NCBI GenBank assembly: GCA_019637435.1
Contig: JAHBVO010000002.1
Span: forward strand, 62,001 to 126,000
Direction: 5' to 3'
Origin: Candidatus Obscuribacterales bacterium
Lineage (GTDB): Bacteria > Cyanobacteriota > Vampirovibrionia > Obscuribacterales > Obscuribacteraceae
Length of the DNA stretch: 64,000 bases
Shown here: positions 40,129-49,455 of the stretch, in pieces
Numbering within the stretch: the stretch's first letter is position 1
Layout of the letters: every line of letters begins with the position of its first letter
Program-made: the position numbers and the translations under genes
Notes under the pieces: model-generated
The model's input: the letters and a program-made list of their open reading frames with translations, nothing else
What the model was told of the DNA's origin: nothing
The model's database searches: none

Positions 40129-42066
40129 TTAATCGCGCGCATGAACATCGTTCGCTTCATCGAATTTTAAATGCCGGGATCGATTAGGGCGAATAACAAG
40201 TTCTGCCTGTTTATTATCAACCCCACACTTACGACTCGCATCCAAGCGACGCATGTGAATCACCGCGCGACTCACAACGACGCAAACAGAATAAATGAGG
40301 GTGATTATAATGATCTTTCTCACCTGGTCAATCGACGAGGGGTGGCGAAAATACACCCAGACAATAAACAGTGTTGTGATTGGACCGCTACAAAATGTTA
40401 CGACTGCTTGAACTTGAGAAAGAAGGCGTCGTCCAATCTCATTGTCGGCTGCATTTTTGACAGTCCTTTGATAAGCAATAAAGCCAATGGGTAAATGAAT
40501 GTAGAAAAAATTGAGCAATCCGAACATGATTGTACAGATTCCTGCCAATGCATATTCTTTTGGGCAGACTAAAGAGAGAAGTGCGATAAGAAGCAAGTGA
40601 AAAACGAACGAAGCAATTCGGCGGACAGTCCCTCTAGTCTCAGATAGTTCAAAGCAACTTGCCATTAACATATGCAAGACGCCCATCAAAACGAAAGCTG
40701 GCAATACAACAGACCCAAAATCAAAGACATTTGCTTTTGTTCCGTGACAGAGATCCAGGAACCAGATGCTAACTGAAGAACTTGGTAATATGATCAGGAT
40801 TTGAGTGAGCAAAGTAATACGCGGACGTGACATTGACTGCCAGAGATAATTTGGTGGTTCTTTAGATTCAGCTACGTGGACTAGCTCATCATCTAAAACA
40901 ATTGGAATTCCGGCGCTCGCGTGCGGGCGCGATAATACTGAAACCAGCTCGGAAAGCGCGTCATCGTATTGCGCGTCCTTGTTAATGAGGGTGTTCAAAC
41001 ATTCCTTCAACTTTGAACAATTTTTTGCATTGTCCATCGCTTCTAGTTCTTTCGGAAGTCGAACATTTATCCTCCGATAATATGCAACCTGTGGATTAAT
41101 CGGAAGCGCGGCTAGATGCGAGAGATAAAAGTGAGTAGCGGCACTTCCTGCGTGAAACATACTGCTGAGCAGTGGATCTAGCCATTCAGCTTGACCCCAG
41201 TTTTTAATCTCGTCGTAACGAAGACGCTTGCTCGAATAGCCTGTTCCTACAGAAACGACCAAATATCGTGCATTAGGCCACAAATAGGTTGCCTCAGCTA
41301 GTGCGGTTAACGAAGGATTATTGGCGAACAGTCCTCCATCAACAAATGCATGGGGATCATCGCTTCCATTTTGCCGGAAGATTATTTCCTTTGGAGGGAA
41401 GTAGGTTGGTGCAGCTGAAGTTGCACGCGCAATATCGCGAACAAGTGCCTCGCTATGCTCATCGCGCCAGGATTGGAACTGTCTTGGAATGGACCTCGTC
41501 ATATCGTATGCGGTGACTATAACCATTCCTCTGTCTTTCGTTTTCGACGCCGTTTTTGCAGTTCCAAATTTTTGTTGTTTGAATAAGTCCTTTAGAACAT
41601 CGTTTAGTCCCAGAGAGGGATATCGCGATTGTGAGTAACCGAACCATGCTCGTGGCAAGGAGTCACCGTCCTTGGCGGCGGTTCCAGAATTGGGAAAAAT
41701 CCGCGATCCGTGCTTCTCGTACACATCTACTAATTCGGTTGCCGTTCTGGGGATGATTCTCTCGTCCGGCGGTACTGTCAGCCACATTGCCACGAGTCCG
41801 CCGGTAGACGTCCCAGCAATAAGGTCAAAGTGATCCGAAAGACGCTCTGTTCCACTCTCGGTTATGCCAAGCTTTTTCTCGAGGTGACTGAGAAATATCG
41901 CAGGAATAATGCCTCTTATGCCGCCGCCATCAATCGACAATATTCGAACAAATTGTTCGTGTTCGAGTTCTCCACCTCGCGGGGCTCCAGGTTCGTCTTC
42001 AGCCATATTAGGAACTTGTACGTTTTCGGAATTCGGTGAGGAATGTTGTTTATTTGTGTGTATCAT
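40129..42066 (-). CDS. Patatin-like phospholipase with multi-pass C-terminus
   Basis: 645 residues. The patatin domain shows the oxyanion box DGGGIRG near residues 45-51, the Ser nucleophile in GTSTGG near 84-89 and the Asp in FVDGGLFANN near 240, so the Ser-Asp dyad is complete. Residues after about 410 hold five or six membrane helices (ILIILPSSSVSIWFL, VVLPAFVLMGVLHML, FVFHLLLIALLSLV and others), unlike soluble CapV. It should deacylate membrane lipids in place. Its ATG overlaps the stop of a 73-residue gene (ATGA). No cyclic-nucleotide synthase is adjacent, so it is not an evident CBASS effector. Confidence 0.8.
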   Translation of the reverse strand: MIHTNKQHSSPNSENVQVPNMAEDEPGAPRGGELEHEQFVRILSIDGGGIRGIIPAIFLSHLEKKLGITESGTERLSDHFDLIAGTSTGGLVAMWLTVPPDERIIPRTATELVDVYEKHGSRIFPNSGTAAKDGDSLPRAWFGYSQSRYPSLGLNDVLKDLFKQQKFGTAKTASKTKDRGMVIVTAYDMTRSIPRQFQSWRDEHSEALVRDIARATSAAPTYFPPKEIIFRQNGSDDPHAFVDGGLFANNPSLTALAEATYLWPNARYLVVSVGTGYSSKRLRYDEIKNWGQAEWLDPLLSSMFHAGSAATHFYLSHLAALPINPQVAYYRRINVRLPKELEAMDNAKNCSKLKECLNTLINKDAQYDDALSELVSVLSRPHASAGIPIVLDDELVHVAESKEPPNYLWQSMSRPRITLLTQILIILPSSSVSIWFLDLCHGTKANVFDFGSVVLPAFVLMGVLHMLMASCFELSETRGTVRRIASFVFHLLLIALLSLVCPKEYALAGICTIMFGLLNFFYIHLPIGFIAYQRTVKNAADNEIGRRLLSQVQAVVTFCSGPITTLFIVWVYFRHPSSIDQVRKIIIITLIYSVCVVVSRAVIHMRRLDASRKCGVDNKQAELVIRPNRSRHLKFDEANDVHARD

Positions 42067-42284
42067 GTGAACGTTAGACCCAGTGAACAGTCTAGTTCAT
42101 AGTCGCGCAACTGTTCTGAAAGGGCTTGCAGGCTGGCAAGATCGAATCGGCATAATTCTCTTGCTGGAACGCGCAAGCGCGCAGTCGGTCCAAAAGTTGG
42201 CATGTCATGGGCATGGCGCACTCTCCGTTTGAGCATAAAATTCACAGCGGTAATGGTTTCCAAAGCCAAGCTGCACCTAGTCAT
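42063..42284 (-). CDS. Small protein translationally coupled to the patatin gene
   Basis: 73 residues, basic N-terminus (LKRRVRHAH) and a helical C-terminus (ELCRFDLASLQALSEQLRDYEL). The stop overlaps the patatin ATG (ATGA). The ATG 42284 has a weak AGG upstream; ATG 42236 is the alternative. It could be a regulator or inhibitor of the lipase, but this is inferred only from coupling and size. Confidence 0.5.
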   Translation of the reverse strand: MTRCSLALETITAVNFMLKRRVRHAHDMPTFGPTARLRVPARELCRFDLASLQALSEQLRDYELDCSLGLTFT

Positions 42285-42603
42285 CGAAACCTAGGCAAAT
42301 ATAGCCAGGCGTCCCAGAGTATTGGTAGACCGAAATTCAAAGTAATAACGACAGCCGGTCAAGCGTAACAACGAACCGATTTGCATTCAAGGTGGTGAGA
42401 ACCTCAAAAGCAGCTTCAAACGCAGTGTTTTCGTTCCCTGGTTGTCATTTACGCCGAATGGGGGATGATGATTTTTCGCACTTCGATAGCGCGATTCCCT
42501 AAATCATTGCCAGGTCAATAGAACCTGCCAACCTCTCCAGGTGCGGCAAGTAGCTTTTGGAAGCTACACATTGCACTAGGACTCCAGGTAAAACCAAAAC
42601 TGC
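42285..42603. other. Intergenic region without recognised gene
   Basis: No ORF with a ribosome site. A small perfect hairpin GTAGCTT-TTGG-AAGCTAC (42550-42567) lies just downstream of the gene ending at 42604 but has no T-tract. Confidence 0.4.
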
Positions 42604-42867
42604 TTATTGACCTTTACGCTTCGTGTACTCGTCTATATGAGACATAAATTGCTCATATCGGTAGAGACAGTCGGCAGCATCGTTTAAAGATAGCGCGATA
42701 CCTAACTTGCTTTCGAGCCACAGGTAATGTTTTAGACCGCCATTATCATATAAAGCGGCTAAAAAGTCGTACCACTTCATCAGCGTACCATTCGTGTTAG
42801 GGTGAACCTTCCTGCCTAAGAGGAAAGTTTCTAGTTTGCTCTGAACTTCAATGCTTGGACAACTCAT
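42604..42867 (-). CDS. Hypothetical small soluble protein
   Basis: 87 residues from ATG 42867, preceded by GAGGAG eight bases upstream (the frame is open 11 codons further). Predominantly helical, with aromatic clusters KWYDFLAALYDNGG, HYLWLESKLG and CLYRYEQFMSHIDEY. No signal peptide or known domain. It stands alone between the patatin and Hachiman-like modules and could be a regulator. Confidence 0.5.
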   Translation of the reverse strand: MSCPSIEVQSKLETFLLGRKVHPNTNGTLMKWYDFLAALYDNGGLKHYLWLESKLGIALSLNDAADCLYRYEQFMSHIDEYTKRKGQ

Positions 42868-43264
42868 GCTTAGGTCTCCTCGTAGCTCCCGAACAAACAA
42901 CTTATCTCAAAAAAATAACTTCGTCAATGTGCCGAAACTGGCGTCCAGACTGACATTGGTGTGTCATTTACTGTCACACAATACTATAAAATTCATGAAT
43001 ATGACAGTAAAATGCAACGTGCAAAACGCAGTCCCGTTCGGAAAAGCGCCAAATTTAACAGCACCACCTGCAGTGCGTAACCAAGTCCAATATTTTGCGC
43101 ATTTCTCAAAATAATCGCTGAATATTTTTTTCTCACACCCAACCACTCGACGGCCCTAGATTCTCGAAGAAACAGCGCAGAAACGATGCAAGATCACGCT
43201 CCACAGCTTTCTTATTGCGGAATTCCACGCATTAATGATCGAGTCCGGTAACGCCAATTATGTT
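42868..43264. other. Intergenic region upstream of the small helical protein gene
   Basis: No supported gene; a minus-strand stretch near 43000-43146 lacks a ribosome site. The segment 42948-42985 holds TGTGTCA and TGTCACACA close together, a possible weak operator. Confidence 0.35.
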
Positions 43265-43363
43265 TCATCCGTCTTCGGGAGTAATGTTCGTGACGTGACC
43301 TACCAATCTATCGCGATGATAGAGAGTTGCATTTTTCATGTTGGTGTCTGTATCCGAAACCAT
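43265..43363 (-). pseudogene. Truncated paralogue of the putative immunity gene
   Basis: Reads MVSDTDTNMKNATLYHRD then RLVGHVTNITPEDG and a stop, 32 residues. It matches the first 31 residues of the protein at 33077-33400 with few changes, and AGGA is kept six bases upstream of the ATG. The remaining three quarters are missing. It looks like a remnant of a duplicated immunity gene; no matching toxin is next to it. Confidence 0.75.
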
Positions 43364-43484
43364 GATATTTCCTGTTGGGGCCGTAATCGTCCGTTCTGCG
43401 TTAACTAAGGCTGCCCATGCCTTTTCTGATAACTACGGGTCTTCGTTTGGATCCACGAGACACGAGTCAAATACAAATGTTGTT

Positions 43485-43502
43485 GATACTGTATATGGTG
43501 GC
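43485..43502. repeat. 18-bp dyad (GATACT-N6-GGTGGC)
   Basis: Member of the dispersed dyad family, 142 bp upstream of the HamA-like gene. The rest of 43364-43644 shows no gene. Confidence 0.5.
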
Positions 43503-43644
43503 TTTGCTGTGAAACATAGTCTCGGACATTGCGAATGGCTACGCGAGTGCTCAGATGGGTGCGGGCCGTTTGAGTTGGATCGAAATGGGGACTAAGCTAA
43601 GGGGACCTCGTCAGTATAACCGCAGGCTGAGTTGGATTCGATGA

Positions 43645-44418
43645 ATGGACGAAGGAACTGAAGCTTATTGTGTGGATTCGGTCCCCGTAAGGGCAAGGGG
43701 GAGCGTTCACACAGAAGAAGAGTTACAGTACTCGTTAAACGGCCCTGTTCTTCATCTTCTTATGGACTCTGAGGGGGACGATCTCTTTGAACGGAGTCTG
43801 CGGGAGATCGCTACCACGGAATTCGAAACTACACAAATCGCTGAAATATTAGAGGCACGTGAATTAGACGATTCGACTTGGCGCATTGGTGAGGCTATAG
43901 CTGAAGTTTTCTTGACCCTTAATCGGGGATGCGTTTTCCCCTGGCCTTTCTCGCGTGATCACAGAAATCCTAACGCCGTCACGGCTGGAGCTGACTTGGT
44001 GGGATTTCAGTTATGCGATGGTACCGGCTGGGTTTTCGCGTTTGGAGAGGTGAAGACATCTTCAGATGACTCCACCCCACCGAACGTGATGACTGGACGA
44101 AGTGGTTTAATTAGACAACTGGAAACGCTGAGAGATAGTCGGTATATCCAGGATGCGCTTTTCCGATATTTGGCTTTGCGAAAAGGTGGAACTCAGTGGG
44201 CTGCCATATTCGATGAGGCTGCGAAAAACTTTTTGAAAGATAGAAGTTCTACTTCGCTTTTCGGGGTTCTCATAAGAGATACGGCTCCTGATCGGTTGGA
44301 CTTGCAGAACCGCGCATTAAACCTAGCTGATGGCTGCGAGCCGCACCGGAGAATTGAACTAAGAGCAATTTACCTCCCTTATGATTTAGAAACAATACGC
44401 GCAATGTTGAGAGGTTAA
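43645..44418 (+). CDS. hamA: HamA-like (DUF1837) nuclease, Hachiman-type system
   Basis: 257 residues. The core fits a PD-(D/E)xK nuclease and the DUF1837 style of HamA/AbpA: WRIGEAIAEVFL (Glu83/Glu87), PWPFSRDHRNPN near 99-110, AVTAGADLVGF (Asp117) and FAFGEVKTSS (Glu135, Lys137). It ends three bases before the helicase gene, whose ribosome site lies within its last codons. In Hachiman and the related AbpAB system HamA is a DNase held by the HamB helicase and released on sensing foreign DNA. The start has only a weak ribosome site. Confidence 0.8.
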   Translation: MDEGTEAYCVDSVPVRARGSVHTEEELQYSLNGPVLHLLMDSEGDDLFERSLREIATTEFETTQIAEILEARELDDSTWRIGEAIAEVFLTLNRGCVFPWPFSRDHRNPNAVTAGADLVGFQLCDGTGWVFAFGEVKTSSDDSTPPNVMTGRSGLIRQLETLRDSRYIQDALFRYLALRKGGTQWAAIFDEAAKNFLKDRSSTSLFGVLIRDTAPDRLDLQNRALNLADGCEPHRRIELRAIYLPYDLETIRAMLRG

Positions 44419-44421
44419 ATT

Positions 44422-47400
44422 TTGCTTGCCGATGACCAACTGAGACTGGCTGATAATCACTGGGCTGTTCAATCTATTGATTCGAAAGATAGAGCTCTAG
44501 CATTTGATTTCGCTCGCCGATTTGTTGCTTTCGAAAATATGCCGGACCAGTTATTGAAAACCAATGCCTTTTATACCGAAATCGACTTCGATTTACTTCG
44601 AAACGTTGCACTGGCCTACGAAATGGCAGCTAGTGAAAAATCTCAACACCTCTCCAATTCCCTGTTGAATGCTCCAGGCGAAGATTCAATGGTGGCACAT
44701 GCCGCCGCATTTAAAGCTTTTGACATTTGGCGTGCGCTTCCTTTACCGGGTTCATCAGCGGAACAAATAAATCATATTCTGCACTTTTGTGCGCTGGGAT
44801 ATTGTGCAGATCGAGGGACTGATGTTCGCCGCTGGCTAAGGGAACACTCCCTAGAACTCGATGGCGTAAGGAGCTTCAGCAGCGATGAGTGGATTGCTTT
44901 ACTTACGGAGACACTATTTCACTGTTGGATAAAATTGTTCAGGAAGTCCGGCTGGCAAGACCTCAACGAGATATCGCCCTCAATCATTTTGCTCCGGGAA
45001 CTGCAGAAGAAGTTTGAAGCCGATTACTTAGCGAAGTCTTCGGATAACGCAAGAAACCTGGCACTAAATCTGGTATCACTTTATCACTGGGCAAAAGCAA
45101 CAGAGTCACTGGCGATTTACACCCTGCAAGGCCGGCCCAGGAAGATTCGTTCTGAGCTAGATATGCACTTCGAATCTGCTCAACAAGCAGCCGAAGGAAT
45201 TGGAGATCACGAACGCTGGACCCTGTTACAGTGGCTAAAATTATCTGCGAAAAGAATGATTTCAAACTCGGTGTGGTCGGTGTCTCATGCCGTGGATCCC
45301 AAAATGCACCAATTTGTTGAAAGCGTCACACGAACACGCGGATTATTCGAACTTCTTCCTCCGCAGCAGTCAGCGATTTACAAGCAAGGCTTACTTGATC
45401 CCGTCGCAAAAGCAATCGTAATTGATTTGCCTACCTCTGGCGGGAAAACAATGTTGGCTCAGTTCCGAATTTTACAAGCGCTGAATCAATTTGAGGGAGA
45501 TGACGGCTGGGTAGCCTATGTCGCCCCAAGCAGAGCCCTTGTTTCGCAGCTGACTAAAAAGTTGCGAAAGGATTTCGAACCTCTCGGATTCGCAGTCGAA
45601 CAACTCTCTACATCAATGAGCCTTGATGCATTCGAATTGAATCTCCTCACGATTGAAAATGCAAAAAAGTCTTTTCATATTTTAGTAAGTACTCCTGAGA
45701 AGCTTCAGATGGTGTTACGGCGAAGGTCTTCGAAGAGACCGCTAGCGCTCTTAGTAATGGATGAAGCTCAGAATATTGAAGACAAAGACAGAGGCCTTCG
45801 CATCGAGCTTCTACTAGCGACAGTCAAAAAGGAATGTGAGCACGCCAATATCATTCTGCTGATGCCGTATGTGCCGAATAGTCGAGATCTGGCTGAATGG
45901 CTGGAACCTGAGTTCGGCAAAACCATCAGTCTGTCGACCAGTGCCTGGCAGCCTAATGAACGAATTGTTGGAGTTTTTCGCACTAATGACCAATCTTCTG
46001 GGAATTGGTCTATGGAATTTGAAGTCCTTGAAACAGGACCTAAAACAATGGCGTTCAGTGGAACATATGTCATTCCTGGTCCGCGACCGCTGCCCGTTCC
46101 GTACTCAAAGCTGTCGCAATCACTTGAAACCGCGGCCATCGCGAAACACTTTTCGTCTAAAGGTACTAGCATCGCAATCGCTAGGACTGTTAGAGACTGC
46201 TGGACGATGGCTAGAGAACTTGCTCAATCACTCCCTGAACTTGACCCTATGCCGGATGAGATCACGCTTGTCCGTAAATTCCTTTCTTCAGAGTTCGGCA
46301 AAGAATTCGAACTATACCAATTGCTTAGAAAGGGAATTGCCGTTCATCATGCAGGTTTGTCGGATGAGACCCGAGCCTTAATAGAGTGGCTTGCAGAAGA
46401 AGGGAAGCTAATCGTTCTCTGCGCTACGACTACCATTATTGAGGGAATCAACTTCCCCGTTTCATCTATTTTCCTCTCTTCTCTCTATCGAGGTGGCACG
46501 GCAGAGTCGAAGCCAATCTCTGAACGAGATTTCTGGAACCTAGCCGGGAGGGCCGGTCGTGTCGACCAAGGTTCCGTAGGCGTAATTGGAATCGCGGCAG
46601 GTCAGCATGAAGATGAAATTAGAGACTTCGTGAAAAAACAAGCGAAGGCTCTTAGATCCCGCTTATTAACGCTTCTTGATGACGTAGAAGCCAGAGGAAA
46701 ACTTGATGAACTAGATGGCGCAATCCAGTCGCCTGAATGGGATGATTTTAGAACGTTTCTCGCACATCTAGTTAATAACGACGAGCGGAATCACCTCATC
46801 GACGACGCCGAAAATGTCTTGAGAAATACGTTTGGGTTTGATGAACTAAAAAGACGAGATGACGACCACTCACGAAGGAGAGCAGATGCGCTGGTAAAAG
46901 CAACTCGTAACTATGTTCGAAAGATTAGACCGCTCGAAGCAAGTTTGGTTGATGCAACTGGCTTTTCGCCGGAAGCAATTCGCGATGCTATCGGGCTTAT
47001 GAACCAAATGGATCGAAAGCTGACTGCCGATGATTGGGTTCCAGAGAATTTGTTCGGGACCAATGAACGATCAGCCTTAAACATGCTAGTTGGCGTGATG
47101 CGACAAATTCCTCAGCTTAGTCGGTTGAGAGATATTGGTGGTTCGCGACAGCCGAAGGTAGAACGGATTGCATCTGATTGGGTGAGTGGGGTTTCATTGA
47201 AAGATATAGCAGCACAACACTTTCAAACTGACAGCATGAGCAAAACAGAGGCTATAACTTCTGCATGCAATGGTGTTTTTCGCTCCATAGCGATTTTTGG
47301 AACTTGGGGTCTCTCTGCTCTTAGTCGAATGCCGAACTCCGGGATCAATTATGACGAGCTTAATCCCGCAGAACGGGAAGAGATCAATCAAATCCCTGCT

Positions 47401-47658
47401 ATGCTCTACCACGGGGTGAAAACGCGCCAAGGTGTTCTGATGCGGCTAAACAATGTCCCTCGTGCGATTGCGGAACCGCTGGGGGCTGTTTACATCAACA
47501 CTCATGGAGAGGCTGCCACCATGTTAAGTGCAAGGCAATTTCTCTCGAAATTACCGCTAGATGTGTGGAATGGAGTCGCTCAAGCTTCTGAGATGTCGGG
47601 ACAAGAATATAGAGACATATGGCGGATATTATCGGGTTCCAGTCTACTTGCCCCTTAG
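44422..47658 (+). CDS. hamB: HamB-like superfamily 2 helicase, Hachiman-type system
   Basis: 1,078 residues from a TTG three bases after the hamA-like stop, with GAGAGG seven bases upstream. A helical N-terminal domain (about residues 1-300) precedes the helicase: Walker A LPTSGGKT near 336-343, Walker B DEAQ at 447-450 (Gln in place of the usual His), and motif VI NLAGRAGRVDQG near 706. HHAGLSDETR and CATTTIIEGINFP lie before motif VI, as in Ski2/Hel308-like helicases. The C-terminal 330 residues are helical. It is the ATP-driven sensor partner of the nuclease. Confidence 0.85.
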   Translation: MLADDQLRLADNHWAVQSIDSKDRALAFDFARRFVAFENMPDQLLKTNAFYTEIDFDLLRNVALAYEMAASEKSQHLSNSLLNAPGEDSMVAHAAAFKAFDIWRALPLPGSSAEQINHILHFCALGYCADRGTDVRRWLREHSLELDGVRSFSSDEWIALLTETLFHCWIKLFRKSGWQDLNEISPSIILLRELQKKFEADYLAKSSDNARNLALNLVSLYHWAKATESLAIYTLQGRPRKIRSELDMHFESAQQAAEGIGDHERWTLLQWLKLSAKRMISNSVWSVSHAVDPKMHQFVESVTRTRGLFELLPPQQSAIYKQGLLDPVAKAIVIDLPTSGGKTMLAQFRILQALNQFEGDDGWVAYVAPSRALVSQLTKKLRKDFEPLGFAVEQLSTSMSLDAFELNLLTIENAKKSFHILVSTPEKLQMVLRRRSSKRPLALLVMDEAQNIEDKDRGLRIELLLATVKKECEHANIILLMPYVPNSRDLAEWLEPEFGKTISLSTSAWQPNERIVGVFRTNDQSSGNWSMEFEVLETGPKTMAFSGTYVIPGPRPLPVPYSKLSQSLETAAIAKHFSSKGTSIAIARTVRDCWTMARELAQSLPELDPMPDEITLVRKFLSSEFGKEFELYQLLRKGIAVHHAGLSDETRALIEWLAEEGKLIVLCATTTIIEGINFPVSSIFLSSLYRGGTAESKPISERDFWNLAGRAGRVDQGSVGVIGIAAGQHEDEIRDFVKKQAKALRSRLLTLLDDVEARGKLDELDGAIQSPEWDDFRTFLAHLVNNDERNHLIDDAENVLRNTFGFDELKRRDDDHSRRRADALVKATRNYVRKIRPLEASLVDATGFSPEAIRDAIGLMNQMDRKLTADDWVPENLFGTNERSALNMLVGVMRQIPQLSRLRDIGGSRQPKVERIASDWVSGVSLKDIAAQHFQTDSMSKTEAITSACNGVFRSIAIFGTWGLSALSRMPNSGINYDELNPAEREEINQIPAMLYHGVKTRQGVLMRLNNVPRAIAEPLGAVYINTHGEAATMLSARQFLSKLPLDVWNGVAQASEMSGQEYRDIWRILSGSSLLAP

Positions 47659-47737
47659 AAATCACACTTAGCAGTTTACCCACAGAACGTGACGCTCTGG
47701 CGTCTAAGCAATATGGGCAATATGGGCAGTTCACTCT

Positions 47738-47755
47738 AGTGCTATATGTGGTATC
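47738..47755. repeat. 18-bp dyad (AGTGCT-N6-GGTATC)
   Basis: Member of the dispersed dyad family at the convergent end of the helicase and HEPN-like genes. Its last two bases overlap the HEPN-like stop codon. Confidence 0.55.
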
Positions 47756-48443
47756 ACTTTAGAGGGGTTTCTTCGAATTGATCAAGTGCCTGCTCCAAGC
47801 GTCTCTCCATCTCTTCGCGATAGTTTGAATTCTCTTTAGGCCAATCGAACCTAGTAAACTCATAATGTCCCACAAAGGTTGGTGATACCAAAAATAGGAC
47901 GCCTCTTCGAATCAGATTTGCGACAAGATACTCGTATTGGACATGGTCTTCATTAAAGTCGATAGCGTATAAATTCCAGCAATCGTTAATGAATGGGTCG
48001 ATCACCTCGTAGATAAAATGCAATGTTTCCTGAGCCACATCAACATCAGGTGGAAGGGCAAAGTGCTGGATGGTGTTTCGTAACCTGCCAAACGACTCAT
48101 ATCGCCCCTCATTAGGCAAACGCATCCCAGTTGTCGCCCATAATCTGTTTGGTAAATCCGAAAATTGAAGAGTGCGCCCACGCTCAACCAGCTGCGAAAA
48201 CGCTAGCCCGTCAACGCGATCTCTTGGCGGTTTTGGAAGGTGTTCAAAAATTAAAAGCGGATGTTCTTCGGCTATTCTTGCTTTGATAAGAATCTCTGCG
48301 GAATGTGCAGCCTGTAGAGCGGATAACTCCGCCCAGAACGCATTCTCATGACTGATGTAATTCGCATGCCAGTTGGCATGTTGCAACGCGGCCAATCCTA
48401 ACTGTCGCATGTGGTCGCCGATATCGTGAAGGTTTGAATTCAT
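47754..48443 (-). CDS. HEPN-like motif protein
   Basis: 229 residues. The N-terminal half is helical (LGLAALQHANWHANYI, ALQAAHSAEILIKARIAEEHPLL). RLRNTIQHF near residues 121-129 supplies the Rx4H signature of HEPN RNases, followed by another helical region and a charged C-terminus. HEPN proteins are common RNases in toxin-antitoxin and defence systems. It converges on the Hachiman-like genes and is not in their operon. It lies just left of the tRNA gene. Confidence 0.58.
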   Translation of the reverse strand: MNSNLHDIGDHMRQLGLAALQHANWHANYISHENAFWAELSALQAAHSAEILIKARIAEEHPLLIFEHLPKPPRDRVDGLAFSQLVERGRTLQFSDLPNRLWATTGMRLPNEGRYESFGRLRNTIQHFALPPDVDVAQETLHFIYEVIDPFINDCWNLYAIDFNEDHVQYEYLVANLIRRGVLFLVSPTFVGHYEFTRFDWPKENSNYREEMERRLEQALDQFEETPLK

Positions 48444-48511
48444 TGTGAATTGGAGTGCTGCCTATAGGCGATGGACATCACGCGTCGTAACAGCCGGGGC
48501 CTGTAGGATTT

Positions 48512-48533
48512 GGGTACGGCCTGGGGTACGGCC
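48512..48533. repeat. Short direct repeat GGGTACGGCC
   Basis: Two identical 10-base copies separated by two bases (48512-48521 and 48524-48533), between the HEPN-like gene and the tRNA terminator. Possibly a chance repeat or a remnant of an insertion. Confidence 0.4.
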
Positions 48534-48552
48534 GCTTGCATAGTCTACCCCA

Positions 48553-48587
48553 ATAAAAAATCGGCTCGTCTCCGGGGACCGCCGATT
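48553..48587 (-). terminator. Intrinsic terminator of the tRNA gene
   Basis: On the minus strand AATCGGC, a loop of about 15 bases, GCCGATT and then a T-run (TTTT). It lies about 17 bp downstream of the tRNA 3' end, in the right orientation and position for that gene. Confidence 0.75.
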
Positions 48588-48603
48588 CATCAGTGTTTCG
48601 AAT

Positions 48604-48680
<77 letters not shown>

Positions 48681-48898
48681 ACCTACAAGTATCGCCGATC
48701 GTCCCCGGCTTCGCAAACCCATTGCGACATTTACTTCGCCTCGTAGTGGTAACATAAACTGTGCACGCTGACGGGCTGCGGTTTCCGGCGCGATCTGTTT
48801 TGGTTCATGAACGGTAACGTTGATGTTGTAAGGAGATCGCCATCCGCAAAATGCGCTCCGCGAGTGTCTTTATAGTGGATTGGTGAAAGAGCAGGGAA

Positions 48899-49351
48899 AT
48901 GAAAGCAGTTTTGCAACGGGTTTCGTCCGCGTCTGTAACGGTTGATGGTCAAATTGTCGGCGAGATAGGTAAGGGTTTGCTCATACTTGTCGGCGTCGAG
49001 CAGGGCGACACCGATGCGGACAGCACCTATCTTGCGCAGAAGACCGTAGAGCTGCGCATATTCAATGATAACGACGGCAAGATGAACCTCTCACTCGCCG
49101 ATGTTGGCGGTCAGGCGTTGATTGTGTCGCAGTTTACGCTGATTGCGGACTGGAAGAAGGGGCGCAGACCGGGTTTCAGCCGCGCGGCGAAACCGGAAGA
49201 GGGCAAAAGGCTTTACGAGCACTACGTTGAGTGCGTTCGCAAGCAGGGGATAACCGGCGGAACCGGCATTTTTGGCGCTCATATGGAGGTCGCGCTGGTC
49301 AATGACGGACCGGTGACCTTGCTGTTGGAGACGGAATCGAAGTCTGTTTGA
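48899..49351 (+). CDS. dtd: D-aminoacyl-tRNA deacylase
   Basis: Removes D-amino acids mischarged onto tRNA. 150 residues, standard length. MKAVLQRVSSASVTVDG is the typical N-terminus, SQFTLIADWKKGRRPGF holds the active-site SQFTL box, and NDGPVTLLLE near the C-terminus the cross-subunit GP motif. AGGGAA precedes the ATG. It is the first conserved housekeeping gene beyond the tRNA. Confidence 0.95.
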   Translation: MKAVLQRVSSASVTVDGQIVGEIGKGLLILVGVEQGDTDADSTYLAQKTVELRIFNDNDGKMNLSLADVGGQALIVSQFTLIADWKKGRRPGFSRAAKPEEGKRLYEHYVECVRKQGITGGTGIFGAHMEVALVNDGPVTLLLETESKSV

Positions 49352-49455
49352 GAATTAGTTAAGCTGCGGCGCGCCGTCCATGAACTGCTTTTAGGCTGTC
49401 GCATGGCAACCTCGTAGTATATTTGGTTGCAATGTAGAACCAAGTCAGGGCAACC

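Noticed and set aside
40129..42284. CBASS assignment for the patatin locus
   Set aside because: No CD-NTase or ubiquitin-like accessory gene nearby, and the lipase has membrane helices absent from CapV.
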